From positions 1-15,572 of the forward strand of contig CAKTZR010000029.1 in the NCBI GenBank assembly GCA_934636105.1: a DNA stretch of 15,572 nucleotides, given 5' to 3'. This document shows, piece after piece, positions 1-7,030 of this stretch (positions within the stretch are counted from its first letter, which is position 1; each line of letters opens with the position of its first letter). This stretch comes from an uncultured Clostridia bacterium. Its GTDB lineage: Bacteria > Bacillota > Clostridia > Christensenellales > Aristaeellaceae. The notes under the pieces are model-generated. The model was not told the origin of the DNA. It ran no database searches and saw only the letters and a program-made list of their open reading frames with translations. Made by a program: the position numbers and the translations under genes.

Positions 1-7
1 TCCACCA
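1..7 (+). tRNA. Possible 3' end of a tRNA or tmRNA gene (truncated)
   Basis: The window opens with TCCACCA. This looks like the last acceptor-stem bases, a discriminator A and an encoded CCA tail. A plus-strand intrinsic terminator begins seven bases later, the usual arrangement after a stable RNA gene; tRNA-Leu at the other end of the window has the same layout. Seven bases cannot identify the RNA. Both tRNAs and tmRNA end this way in Bacillota, so this is a weak inference from position and pattern. Confidence 0.35.
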
Positions 8-13
8 AGTTAG

Positions 14-40
14 ACCGAGTGTTATTTCACTCGGTTTTTT
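14..40 (+). terminator. Intrinsic terminator, plus strand
   Basis: The 8-bp stem ACCGAGTG (14-21) pairs with CACTCGGT (28-35) across a six-base loop and is followed by a T-run (35-40). There is no T-run on the opposite side, so it works on the plus strand and ends whatever transcript enters from the left, probably a stable RNA. Confidence 0.85.
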
Positions 41-66
41 CTTTTATATTCCTGTAAAACAATCAA

Positions 67-116
67 AAAATCGGCAGGCGGACTTCGCTTCAGGCGCTTT
101 CCCGTCTGCCGATTTT
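67..116 (-). terminator. Intrinsic terminator of the gntR-TRAP-kinase-aldolase operon
   Basis: Positions 67-81 and 102-116 form a 15-bp stem (AAAATCGGCAGGCGG against CCGTCTGCCGATTTT, one G-T wobble) with a 20-base loop. Read on the minus strand it lies directly after the aldolase stop codon and ends in a run of T. The plus-strand reading also ends in TTTTCTTTT, so it may be bidirectional. Confidence 0.85.
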
Positions 117-119
117 CTT

Positions 120-884
120 TTATGCTTCGGTGTTGAAATCGCTGACCATCGCTTTAATCTGTTTGGCCAGCAGTCCCACCTCGCTGTTGCAGGAGAACAG
201 TTGCATGCCCAGAGATTCGCAGTGCTTAATCAACTTCATGTTGCCGGTGATGATGCCGCTCGGCTTGCCGTGCGCCTTCGCCGCGACGATCACGGTACGA
301 TAGGCGTTTTCCATCTCCGGCGTATCAGACGCACCCGGCGTACCATAATCGATAGACAAATCGTTCGGGCCGACCAGCAGGCCGCTGACGCCCTCCACCG
401 CCGCGATTTGCTCCGCATTTCTCACGCCCTCGTCGGTTTCGATCTGGGCGAAAACCATCGTGCGCTCGTTGGCCTTAAGCATGTAATCCGTCAGGCGGCC
501 GGGGTTATACTCGCTGTGCGGGCGCATGGTCGAGGCACCGCGCTTGCCGGCGGGGAAATACTTGCTGTATGCCACGGCCTCCCGAATCTGCTCGGGCGTG
601 GAGGTCATCGGCACGAGAATCGCATCCGCGCCGAGGTCGAATACCTTTTGGATGTGCTCGCGGGAGACGCAGGGCACGCGCACCATCGCCATCAAGCCGA
701 TTCCGTTCGCCACGGCGGCCAGCGCGGCCACCTGCGCATGGCTGAAATAGCCGTGCTCGCAGTCGATAATCACGTAATCCAGCCCGCAGGTCTTATAAAT
801 GCGCAGCAGGTTCGGCGCGGCAATTTCGGAAAGAAACGCGCCCAGACGCGTCTGCCCCTCCTCCAGCTTCAAAAAATCGTTCAT
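120..884 (-). CDS. HpcH/HpaI-family class II aldolase (2-keto-3-deoxy acid aldolase type)
   Basis: The product is a 254-residue cytoplasmic TIM-barrel aldolase of the family that reversibly splits 2-keto-3-deoxy (sugar) acids into pyruvate and an aldehyde (HpaI, GarL, RhmA, YfaU). Visible hallmarks are D41-x-E43-H44 with the catalytic His, R69 in MVRVP, the metal-binding pair E149 (in QIET) and D175 (in GPNDLS), and the P-x-G-x-RG segment near 111-116. Numbering closely follows HpaI. The ATG at 884 is chosen over an upstream in-frame ATG at 947 because AAGGAGG sits nine bases before it. That SD is fused to the stop codon of the kinase gene (TAAGGAGG), so translation is probably coupled. It is the last gene of the operon, followed by a terminator. 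The exact substrate cannot be read from sequence. Confidence 0.9.
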   Translation of the reverse strand: MNDFLKLEEGQTRLGAFLSEIAAPNLLRIYKTCGLDYVIIDCEHGYFSHAQVAALAAVANGIGLMAMVRVPCVSREHIQKVFDLGADAILVPMTSTPEQIREAVAYSKYFPAGKRGASTMRPHSEYNPGRLTDYMLKANERTMVFAQIETDEGVRNAEQIAAVEGVSGLLVGPNDLSIDYGTPGASDTPEMENAYRTVIVAAKAHGKPSGIITGNMKLIKHCESLGMQLFSCNSEVGLLAKQIKAMVSDFNTEA

Positions 885-897
885 TTTGACTTCCTCC

Positions 898-2256
898 TTA
901 CGCGTTCTGCGCTTCAATTTTTCGCGCAAGCTGCAACATGCCCTCATGTACTTCGTCTGCGGAAGCAGAAAGCATGCTCGGCAGCCCCACCGCCCGCTCC
1001 AACGCGGAGCGGATCATCGGGTTATTGCGAACCGCGCCGCCGCAGAAAATCATACGGTTGGGCTTCTGCCCGACGGCGTTTTCCATCATGCGGATATAGT
1101 GCGCATAGACGCGCCCCATATCCTGATAGGCTGCGCTGAACAGGTTTTCCAGCGTCAGGTTGGCGCGTGTGATATGCGCGATGGAGCCATCTGCCAGCTT
1201 CTCCGGCTGTTCATAGAAGCTCGTGTCCACCGTCAGCCCCTGCGTATCCGTTCCGCCGCCGCACTGCGCCAGCCTCGCCCAGATTTCCGCGCAGGAACGG
1301 CTCTGCCCGAACACATTCCGGCCGATTTCGGCAATCAGCTCCACGAGCACATCCAGGTTGCGCCCGCTCGGCATGCGGGAAATCGTGTGGCAATACAGCC
1401 CATCGAAATACGGACGGATTTCGTAATACCGGGGATCACCGGAGCCGATGGAGGGAATCTGGTGAATCATGCAAACCTGTCCGGCTGTCGCCATGTTCAC
1501 CGTAATGTCGCCCTCCCGCGCGCCGCCGCCCAAAACGCTGGTCTGCACATCGCCGGTATCGGGATAAACGGCAATCCGCTGCCCGTGCGCCTCATAATAG
1601 CCGCAGACCTCCAGCTTACAGATCAGCCGCGGCAGCTCAATCGCGCCAAAGCCGAGCTTCTCAATCAGCGCGTCATACCAGCGGCCGGAAAAGATATCGG
1701 CCAGCCCCAGCGGCGCGGCGTTGGTGATGTGGCAGACATTGTTGCCCGTCAGCTTTTCAATCAGATAGGAGCCGAGCGTGTAGAGCTTTGCGCCCTGCGG
1801 CACGCCGCCCTGCTCCCGAATCAGCGCGTAGAGGTTGCACAGCCCCAGCGCCGGCTTGAGGTATACGCCGGTGGGGCGCATCTCCTCGACGGAAATCTGC
1901 TTTTGCAGCAGGGAGAGCGTGGTTTCCCCGCTCACATCCAGCGGCTCCAGGCAGCGGCTGTCCTGCCAGGAGACATACCGAGCCTGCGCGGACATCGGTG
2001 TGGTATAGACAAAGCCGTGCTGCTGGGTGGAGAGGAGAATGCCCGCAATATCGCTCCGCGCCGACGTGTAGCCATCCAGAATGGTGCGCACCGAGGCGAG
2101 CATCTCCCCCATGTCCACCTCAAAGCGGAGCGAATCCGCTTGTTCGATTTTCGGGTTGACGGCGATGCGGTTTCGATTCAGAATTTCGCCCGTCCGGGGC
2201 GACAGCAGGGAGGATTTGATATAGGTCGAGCCAATATCAATGGCGATATAGACCAT
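898..2256 (-). CDS. FGGY-family carbohydrate kinase (sedoheptulokinase-like)
   Basis: This 452-residue protein has the FGGY ribulo/xylulokinase fold: an N-terminal phosphate loop DIGSTYIK (7-14), the WQD-x-R motif (97-101), the catalytic-base region D-TGDVQTS with D236, and the adenosine motif FCGGAVRNNP (404-413). The segment STQQHGF (76-82) followed by SWQDSRC recalls sedoheptulokinases more than xylulokinases. The family transfers phosphate from ATP to sugars, polyols or keto-sugars. It is somewhat shorter than the usual 480-520 residues but has all core motifs. AAGGAGG overlaps the dctM stop codon (TAAGGAGG) seven bases before the ATG. Lying between a TRAP transporter and an aldolase, it presumably phosphorylates the imported compound or a cleavage product; the substrate is unknown. 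Confidence 0.88.
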   Translation of the reverse strand: MVYIAIDIGSTYIKSSLLSPRTGEILNRNRIAVNPKIEQADSLRFEVDMGEMLASVRTILDGYTSARSDIAGILLSTQQHGFVYTTPMSAQARYVSWQDSRCLEPLDVSGETTLSLLQKQISVEEMRPTGVYLKPALGLCNLYALIREQGGVPQGAKLYTLGSYLIEKLTGNNVCHITNAAPLGLADIFSGRWYDALIEKLGFGAIELPRLICKLEVCGYYEAHGQRIAVYPDTGDVQTSVLGGGAREGDITVNMATAGQVCMIHQIPSIGSGDPRYYEIRPYFDGLYCHTISRMPSGRNLDVLVELIAEIGRNVFGQSRSCAEIWARLAQCGGGTDTQGLTVDTSFYEQPEKLADGSIAHITRANLTLENLFSAAYQDMGRVYAHYIRMMENAVGQKPNRMIFCGGAVRNNPMIRSALERAVGLPSMLSASADEVHEGMLQLARKIEAQNA

Positions 2257-2266
2257 GGCTTCCTCC

Positions 2267-3559
2267 TTATCTGCTAATCATGTTCGGAAGGAGCATGACC
2301 ACCTGCGGACAGGCAATCAGGAAAACCAGATAGGCAAAGAGCAGCATGATCCACGGCCACAGCTCCTTGCAGACCGCCTCGATTTTCAACTTTTCCAGCG
2401 AGCAGGTCGTCATCAGCACCACGCCGACCGGCGGCGTAATGTTGCCGATCATCGCATTGATAATGATAATGATGCCCGCGTGGATGGGATCAAGCCCAGC
2501 CTTGCTAATCAGCGGCAGAATCATCGGCACGAAAACCATGATGTTCACGTTCGGGTCGGAAAGGCAGCCCAGAATCAGGAACAGCACCATGATGCAGGCG
2601 ATGATGATGACGGGGTTATCGCCTGCAAAGCCGATAATCAAATTATAAATGGTGGTTTGCAGGTTTTCCTTGGTCATGACAAAAGAGAACACCTTTGCCG
2701 CCGGGATGACCAGCAGCACCGAGCCGCAGGCGACAAAGACATTTTTCAGGCTGTCTACAAAATCCTTAAAGCTCATCGTCCGATAGAGGATGATGCCCAG
2801 GAATAGCGCATACAGCACGGCCAGCGCGGAGGCCTCCGTCGTCGTGACCACGCCCGCATAAATGCCGCCCAGCAGAATCACCGGGGTGAGCATCGGCAGA
2901 ATCGAATGGATGAAACTGAACAGCAGGTCGCGCAGATAGACACGCCAGCCCGGCCATTTTTCGCAGGGATAGCCGCGACGGATGGAAATGAAATAGCAGA
3001 ACACCATCATCGTCAGGCCCATCAGGAAGCCGGGGATGACGCCCGCCATCAGCAGCTTGCCGACGGAGACGTTGGCCACCATCGCATAAACGACGGCCGG
3101 AATGCTCGGCGGAATGATCGGTCCGACGGTGGAGGACGCGATGGTTACGCTGGCGGAGAACTCCTTGTCAAAGCCCTCTTTGACCATCGCCTGATAGCTC
3201 AAATGGCCGATGCCGCCCGCATCCGCCACGGCCGAGCCGCTCATGCCTGCGAAGATGATCGAGGTCGCGATATTCACGTGGCCCATGCCGCCGGGAATAT
3301 AGCCGACCAGATTGCTGCAAAACTTGAAAATGCGGTCCGCGACGGAGGTGCGGTTCATGACCTCGGCACAGAGAATGAACATCGGAATGGCAATCAGCGC
3401 AAAGTTGTTGAGGCCCGTGAACATCTGCGTGCCCATCATCGCCAGATTGATGTTGTTCATCACGCAATACAGCAGCGAGGAGGCCAGCATGGACACCGCA
3501 ATCGGCATGCCCAGCAGGAACAGACAGGCAAACGAAATCAAAAAGACAGCCAGCGCCAT
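2267..3559 (-). CDS. dctM: TRAP transporter large permease, DctM subunit
   Basis: This 430-residue, very hydrophobic protein has about 12 membrane segments and is the transport channel of a tripartite ATP-independent periplasmic (TRAP) transporter, which uses a cation gradient. Typical DctM features are the N-terminal GMPIAVSM, the segment FILCAEVMNRTSVADRIF, the GGMGHVNIATSIIFAGMSGSA loop (first ligand/cation-binding region, here split around MGHVN and FAGMSGSAVADAGG), SSTVGPIIPPSIP, and near the end a second matching loop, NAMIGNITPPVGVVL. It starts 3 bases after the dctQ stop, with GGAGG overlapping the end of dctQ. It pairs with the adjacent dctQ and dctP products to import one substrate class. 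Confidence 0.95.
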   Translation of the reverse strand: MALAVFLISFACLFLLGMPIAVSMLASSLLYCVMNNINLAMMGTQMFTGLNNFALIAIPMFILCAEVMNRTSVADRIFKFCSNLVGYIPGGMGHVNIATSIIFAGMSGSAVADAGGIGHLSYQAMVKEGFDKEFSASVTIASSTVGPIIPPSIPAVVYAMVANVSVGKLLMAGVIPGFLMGLTMMVFCYFISIRRGYPCEKWPGWRVYLRDLLFSFIHSILPMLTPVILLGGIYAGVVTTTEASALAVLYALFLGIILYRTMSFKDFVDSLKNVFVACGSVLLVIPAAKVFSFVMTKENLQTTIYNLIIGFAGDNPVIIIACIMVLFLILGCLSDPNVNIMVFVPMILPLISKAGLDPIHAGIIIIINAMIGNITPPVGVVLMTTCSLEKLKIEAVCKELWPWIMLLFAYLVFLIACPQVVMLLPNMISR

Positions 3560-3562
3560 GGT

Positions 3563-4072
3563 TTACGCCTCCTTTTCGCCGCGGCTCGCTGCCAGCTCGC
3601 CGCAGGTATCGTTGATGATGTTATTGACGATGTGAACAATCATCAGCACAAAACTGATGGGCAGGATGGAATAGACGTATTTGAGCGGAATGCGCAGCAG
3701 GCCGGAGAACGTGACGCGCTTCATCAGCGTGAAGAAGCCCGGCACATACACCGCCAGCACAACCACCATGATGACGTTCATCAGGGTTCTGACGATATAC
3801 TTGCTCCGCCGCGGCAGCAGGCCGACCAGACCGGTGACGGACATGTGGGAATCGTTGCCCATGATATACGCGCAGGCCATAAAGCCCAGCCAGACGAAAA
3901 AGAAGTTGTTCAGCTCGTCCGACCAGACGATCGGAAAGTCAAACAGATATCTGGCGATGGCGTTGGTCAGCATCAACGCGAGCATGAGCGCCAGACAGAT
4001 GCAGCCGACAAGCATTTCAATGCGCTGCAAAAAGCGGCTGACGGCATTGGAAACGCGGCGGATGGTTTCCAT
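3563..4072 (-). CDS. dctQ: TRAP transporter small permease, DctQ subunit
   Basis: This 169-residue membrane protein has four predicted helices (about 20-42, 55-75, 95-115 and 133-155). The family signature is visible: RYLF...WSDELNNFFFVWLGFMACAY followed by a conserved His in NDSHMSV (split here around residues 41-77). DctQ forms the membrane complex with DctM and docks the binding protein. The ATG at 4072 has a GAGGAGG SD nine bases before it. A long hairpin separates it from dctP, whereas dctQ and dctM are almost contiguous, so the two membrane subunits are expressed as a pair and probably at a lower level than DctP. Confidence 0.93.
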   Translation of the reverse strand: METIRRVSNAVSRFLQRIEMLVGCICLALMLALMLTNAIARYLFDFPIVWSDELNNFFFVWLGFMACAYIMGNDSHMSVTGLVGLLPRRSKYIVRTLMNVIMVVVLAVYVPGFFTLMKRVTFSGLLRIPLKYVYSILPISFVLMIVHIVNNIINDTCGELAASRGEKEA

Positions 4073-4122
4073 AAAGCGACCTCCTCGAAAAAAGACGATC
4101 TCGACTCGTTTTTTGGTAAAAG

Positions 4123-4200
4123 AAAAGAACCCCGCGCATCAAGCGCGCCGCAGGCGGCGGGAGCCGAGGCTCCCGCGCCCGGGGCAGATAAGGTTCTTTT
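4123..4200 (-). terminator. Intercistronic hairpin (attenuator) between dctP and dctQ
   Basis: The outer stem AAAAGAACC (4123-4131) pairs with GGTTCTTTT (4192-4200). Inside it lies a nine-base GC-rich inverted repeat, GCGGGAGCC (4157-4165) with GGCTCCCGC (4168-4176). Read on the minus strand the structure ends in GGTTCTTTTCTTTT, like an intrinsic terminator. Its place within the operon suggests partial termination, or a block to 3' decay, that raises DctP over DctQM. Confidence 0.7.
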
Positions 4201-4207
4201 TAAAGGA

Positions 4208-5170
4208 TTAGCCCTCCAGCGCCTGAATCTGGTTGTACAGCTCAACCCAATCCGGGTACTTCTCCAGCACGAGCGGCACGCGCTCCTGATACGGCGTGGT
4301 ATCGACATCGCGGATGATGGTCATGCCGTTGGCCTCGCACTCGGTGATCAGCGCTTCCTCGTTCTGGCGGACCAGCTCGTCGATGCGGTTGGCTTCAAAG
4401 GCGAAGACCTGATCGAGGATATCCTGCTCCTCGGGCGTAAGGCTGTTCCAGGTATCCAAGTTCATCACGGTGCCGGAAACCGCCAGCATGTGGCCGGTCA
4501 GCATCAGGTACTTCTGCACCTCGTAGAACTTCATGGTCACGATCTGGGTGACGGGGTTCTCCTCCAGGTCGGCAACGCCGGTCTGAAGCGCCATGTACAC
4601 GTCGCCGATCGGGATCGCGGTGATGTTCACGTCGAAGATCGTCTGCAGCTCGCTGTACGGCGGGAAGTCGACGCAGCGGAGCACGAGGCCCTTAAAATCG
4701 TCCAGGCCCTTGATTTCCTTGTTGGCCGTCAGATGACGGAATCCGAAGGTATAATGGTCAAACTGATGAACGCCGACGGCCTCGCCGATTTCGGCCTTCA
4801 GATCGTCGTAGAAATCCGCCTGCTTGAAGTTTTCGAAATGATCGTAGCTTCTGAAGACGTACGGTCCAAGCAGCACGCCGGCCTTGGGCAGCCAGTCAGC
4901 CGCGCTGTCCAGGCAGGCGAAATCCAGGCCGCCCATCTGCACGTTGGTGATAGCGTCGTTATAGGTCGCGAACGTGCCGTTCGGGAAGATTTCCAGCTCC
5001 ATTTCGCCGCCGGAAAGCTCCTTGAGCATGTCGTTGGCCTCGGTCAGAGCGATATGAACGGGGTGATCCGTCGCAAAGACGTGGGAGAACGTGAATTTCT
5101 TCGCCGCGAGCGCAGAGCTGCAGGTCAGCAAAAGAGCGATAGCAAGGCAGAGCGTAACGAGCTTTTTCAT
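4208..5170 (-). CDS. dctP: TRAP transporter solute-binding protein, DctP family
   Basis: This 320-residue exported protein binds the substrate outside the membrane and delivers it to DctQM. It has a signal peptide of about 22 residues with a possible type I site (ALA before AKKF); a Cys at 17 (LLTC) weakly resembles a lipobox. Family features are R145 in FGFRH, R165 in LVLRC (the position of the conserved carboxylate-binding Arg) and the segment GDVYMALQTGVADLEENP (189-206). The carboxylate-clamping Arg predicts an organic or sugar acid. The ATG at 5170 (MKKLV) is chosen over two upstream in-frame ATGs because AAGGAG lies seven bases before it; the middle ATG would leave one base. It follows gntR by 32 bases. 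Confidence 0.93.
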   Translation of the reverse strand: MKKLVTLCLAIALLLTCSSALAAKKFTFSHVFATDHPVHIALTEANDMLKELSGGEMELEIFPNGTFATYNDAITNVQMGGLDFACLDSAADWLPKAGVLLGPYVFRSYDHFENFKQADFYDDLKAEIGEAVGVHQFDHYTFGFRHLTANKEIKGLDDFKGLVLRCVDFPPYSELQTIFDVNITAIPIGDVYMALQTGVADLEENPVTQIVTMKFYEVQKYLMLTGHMLAVSGTVMNLDTWNSLTPEEQDILDQVFAFEANRIDELVRQNEEALITECEANGMTIIRDVDTTPYQERVPLVLEKYPDWVELYNQIQALEG

Positions 5171-5202
5171 GGTCATACTCCTTTTCATGAAACACTGTGT
5201 GT

Positions 5203-5874
5203 TTACGAATCGAAGCGCTCCATGACATGTACGGAAATCTCATAAGCGTCCATAATATGCTCTTTAATCAGCGCGTAGATGGCGTCGTTTCCGCTGATAA
5301 TCAGCTCGGCCAGCTCTCTGTGCTTGGCCGGAAATTCGGCGATGTAGCGCTCCTTGTAATCAATGCTGGTGTTCAGCTCCAGCAGGGCGTACATCGTCGG
5401 AATGCTGATCTCCCACGCCTTGAGCAGCGGCGCGTTATCGGCCACCTTCACCAAGGAGCGATGAAACTCAATATCCAGATCATACCAGTCGATCTCCTGA
5501 TCCGGCGATTGAGCGCATTCCTCAATCCTCTTGAGCGTGGTCAGCAGCGGAGAAAAGTGCATGGTTTTCTGCTCGTGTGCGATTTCAACTGCGCGGTTTT
5601 CAATCAGCCAGCGCAGCTCGTACATGTCGCGGGCTTCCTTTTTCGTAAAGCCGACGACTTCCTTGCGTCCGTTGGCCAGCATTTTAATCATGCCTTCGCC
5701 TTCGAGCGCCTGAAGTGCGCTGCGCACGGAACCCCGGCTTGCGTCAAACGCCTCCGCAAGCTCCGCCTCCACAATGCGGTCGCCCTTGCGGTATTTGCCC
5801 ATGATGATATCCTTGCGCAGCTTATCCTGAATCCGATCCGGCGTAACGGCGCGCATGGCTCTGACTTGAGTCAT
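5203..5874 (-). CDS. GntR-family transcriptional regulator, FadR/FCD subfamily
   Basis: This 223-residue protein has an N-terminal winged helix (about 10-78; recognition region ASRGSVRSALQALEGEG) and a C-terminal all-helical FCD ligand domain (about 83-210). The FCD metal/ligand residues appear present: D134 and H138 in DLDIEFHRSL, H185 in KHREL and H206 in KEHI. FCD regulators commonly bind carboxylate metabolites, which fits a TRAP-fed sugar-acid operon. It is the first gene of the operon. Three sequences matching the TNGTNNACNA-type operator of this family lie over and upstream of its promoter, so autoregulation and control of dctPQM, kinase and aldolase are likely. The ATG at 5874 follows AAGGAGG by about 11 bases. 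Whether it represses or activates cannot be seen; an operator over the -35 favours repression. Confidence 0.92.
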   Translation of the reverse strand: MTQVRAMRAVTPDRIQDKLRKDIIMGKYRKGDRIVEAELAEAFDASRGSVRSALQALEGEGMIKMLANGRKEVVGFTKKEARDMYELRWLIENRAVEIAHEQKTMHFSPLLTTLKRIEECAQSPDQEIDWYDLDIEFHRSLVKVADNAPLLKAWEISIPTMYALLELNTSIDYKERYIAEFPAKHRELAELIISGNDAIYALIKEHIMDAYEISVHVMERFDS

Positions 5875-5921
5875 CTGCGTTCCCCTCCTTTTTGATTGCG
5901 CACCGTTTACTAACTGAGCAT

Positions 5922-5950
5922 AGTATACCCGTGCGCGGATAAATTGTCAA
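5922..5950 (-). promoter_or_regulatory. Sigma-A promoter of the gntR-dctPQM-kinase-aldolase operon
   Basis: On the minus strand, -35 TTGACA (5945-5950) and -10 TATACT (5922-5927) are separated by exactly 17 bases. The -35 is a perfect match. Transcription should begin near 5915, giving a leader of about 40 bases before the gntR ATG. Confidence 0.85.
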
Positions 5951-5994
5951 CAATTTTTATTAAAATGTCGACAATTTTATTTTAATGTCAACTT
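5944..5994. promoter_or_regulatory. Three phased GntR/FCD-type operator sites
   Basis: Three similar ten-base sites are visible: TTGTCAACAA (5944-5953), ATGTCGACAA (5965-5974) and ATGTCAACTT (5985-5994). Their starts are 21 and 20 bases apart, about two helical turns each. The first is an inverted repeat, embedded in a longer AATTGT-CA-ACAATT palindrome, and it covers the -35 box. The pattern fits known FadR/FCD operators. The adjoining gntR gene is the natural binder; this assignment is inference. Confidence 0.75.
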
Positions 5995-5996
5995 TT

Positions 5997-6905
5997 TCAC
6001 GATAGATACGTCGATTCGATGCGGCGGATTTCTTCGGCCAGCGCCTGATTCTCCGGCGTCGGCACGCCCAGCGCCCGCCCCAGGCGGCAGATTTCCTCGC
6101 CGTAAAGCTCGACCTCAGTTTTGCGCCGGGCGCGGACATCCTGAAGCGTGGAGGAAAAGCCGTCCGGCGAAAGCGAAGCCAGCTGGCGGTCCCAGCGCGC
6201 GATATCCTCCTGCGTCATCGGCACGCCGCTCGCCCGCGCGACGGCGATCACCTCGCGCTGCGCGCGGTGCATGCGCGCCATGGCCTCGTCATTGCGCCGA
6301 AACGCCCCATAGGTCAGATTCATCACGCTGCTGACCTGATTCATGCCGACGTTGACCATCAGCTTCCACCAGAGCGCGTGCTCAATCTCGCCGGAAATGC
6401 AATACGGAATCTGCGCCGCGCGGAAATACTGCTCCACATCCCGCACCGCGCCGCTGATCTGCCCATCTAACTCGCCAAAGACGATTTCCCCGATTCGGTT
6501 CATATGCACCCTGCGCCCACTTCGGTTGGAATCCACGCCGGAGCAGAGCGCGGGCAGCACATGCGCCTGCGGAAAGCGCTCCATCAGCCGCTTTTCGGAT
6601 TGAATGCCGTTGAGCAACGAGAGCATCACCGTACCGCGCCCGACAAACGGCGCCATCTGCTCCAGCATGGCTTCAAACGCATGCCACTTCACCGCAAGAA
6701 TTATCAAATCAAACGGCGCATGGCTGTCCGCCGCCGTGAGCAGCGGAATTTCCAGCTTCTCGTCGTTCACAAAAACGGGATTGCTTTGATATGAAGACGC
6801 ATCCCGAACAATCGCCGCGCAGGGTACCTGCGCACAGAGGACGGCGCGCTGCGCATACATCGCCCCGACAGCGCCTATGCCTACAAAAGCAACAGAACGA
6901 ATCAT
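5997..6905 (-). CDS. PanE/ApbA-family NADPH reductase (2-dehydropantoate 2-reductase-like)
   Basis: This 302-residue protein has a Rossmann N-terminal domain (GIGAVG, 9-14) and the C-terminal helical ApbA domain. Family residues are K73 in AVKWHA, N99-G100 in LLNGIQ, K181 and N185 in WWKLMVNVGMNQ (catalytic Lys region), S251-S252 in FSSTLQD, and E265 in KTEVELYGE. The classical reaction is NADPH reduction of 2-dehydropantoate to pantoate for coenzyme A, but many paralogues act on other 2-keto acids. The ATG at 6905 has GGGAGG six bases upstream; an upstream in-frame extension covers the promoter and a terminator and is rejected. The stop lies 3 bases from an operator of the next operon, with no terminator between, so a role in that catabolic pathway is plausible. 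Other CoA genes are not seen here. Confidence 0.85.
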   Translation of the reverse strand: MIRSVAFVGIGAVGAMYAQRAVLCAQVPCAAIVRDASSYQSNPVFVNDEKLEIPLLTAADSHAPFDLIILAVKWHAFEAMLEQMAPFVGRGTVMLSLLNGIQSEKRLMERFPQAHVLPALCSGVDSNRSGRRVHMNRIGEIVFGELDGQISGAVRDVEQYFRAAQIPYCISGEIEHALWWKLMVNVGMNQVSSVMNLTYGAFRRNDEAMARMHRAQREVIAVARASGVPMTQEDIARWDRQLASLSPDGFSSTLQDVRARRKTEVELYGEEICRLGRALGVPTPENQALAEEIRRIESTYLS

Positions 6906-6948
6906 GGCCAGCCTCCCAAATAAAAACGCTCCATTCATCCATAAAGCT

Positions 6949-6977
6949 ATTATAACAAAAATCGTTTTCTTTTCCAA
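6949..6977 (-). promoter_or_regulatory. Sigma-A promoter of the PanE-like gene
   Basis: On the minus strand the -10 is TATAAT (6949-6954, perfect) and the -35 is TTGGAA (6972-6977, four of six), with a 17-base spacer. The predicted start is near 6942, about 37 bases before the ATG. Confidence 0.75.
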
Positions 6978-6983
6978 CCATTT

Positions 6984-7018
6984 CAAAAAGAGCCGTCCGC
7001 TTTTTTGCGAACAGCCCT
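6984..7018 (-). terminator. Intrinsic terminator after the lamin-tail-domain gene
   Basis: Positions 7007-7018 and 6989-7000 form a 12-bp stem with several G-T wobbles around a six-base A-loop (minus-strand sense). It is followed on the minus strand by TTTTTG. It closes the 499-residue-protein/LTD operon just upstream of the reductase promoter. Confidence 0.8.
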
Positions 7019-7030
7019 CTGTCTGCTTGA

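Noticed and set aside
2906..5245. A 779-codon plus-strand open frame antisense to dctM, dctQ and dctP
   Set aside because: Same low-complexity His/Arg/Asp-rich composition with no domain and no SD. All three minus-strand genes it overlaps are firmly identified.
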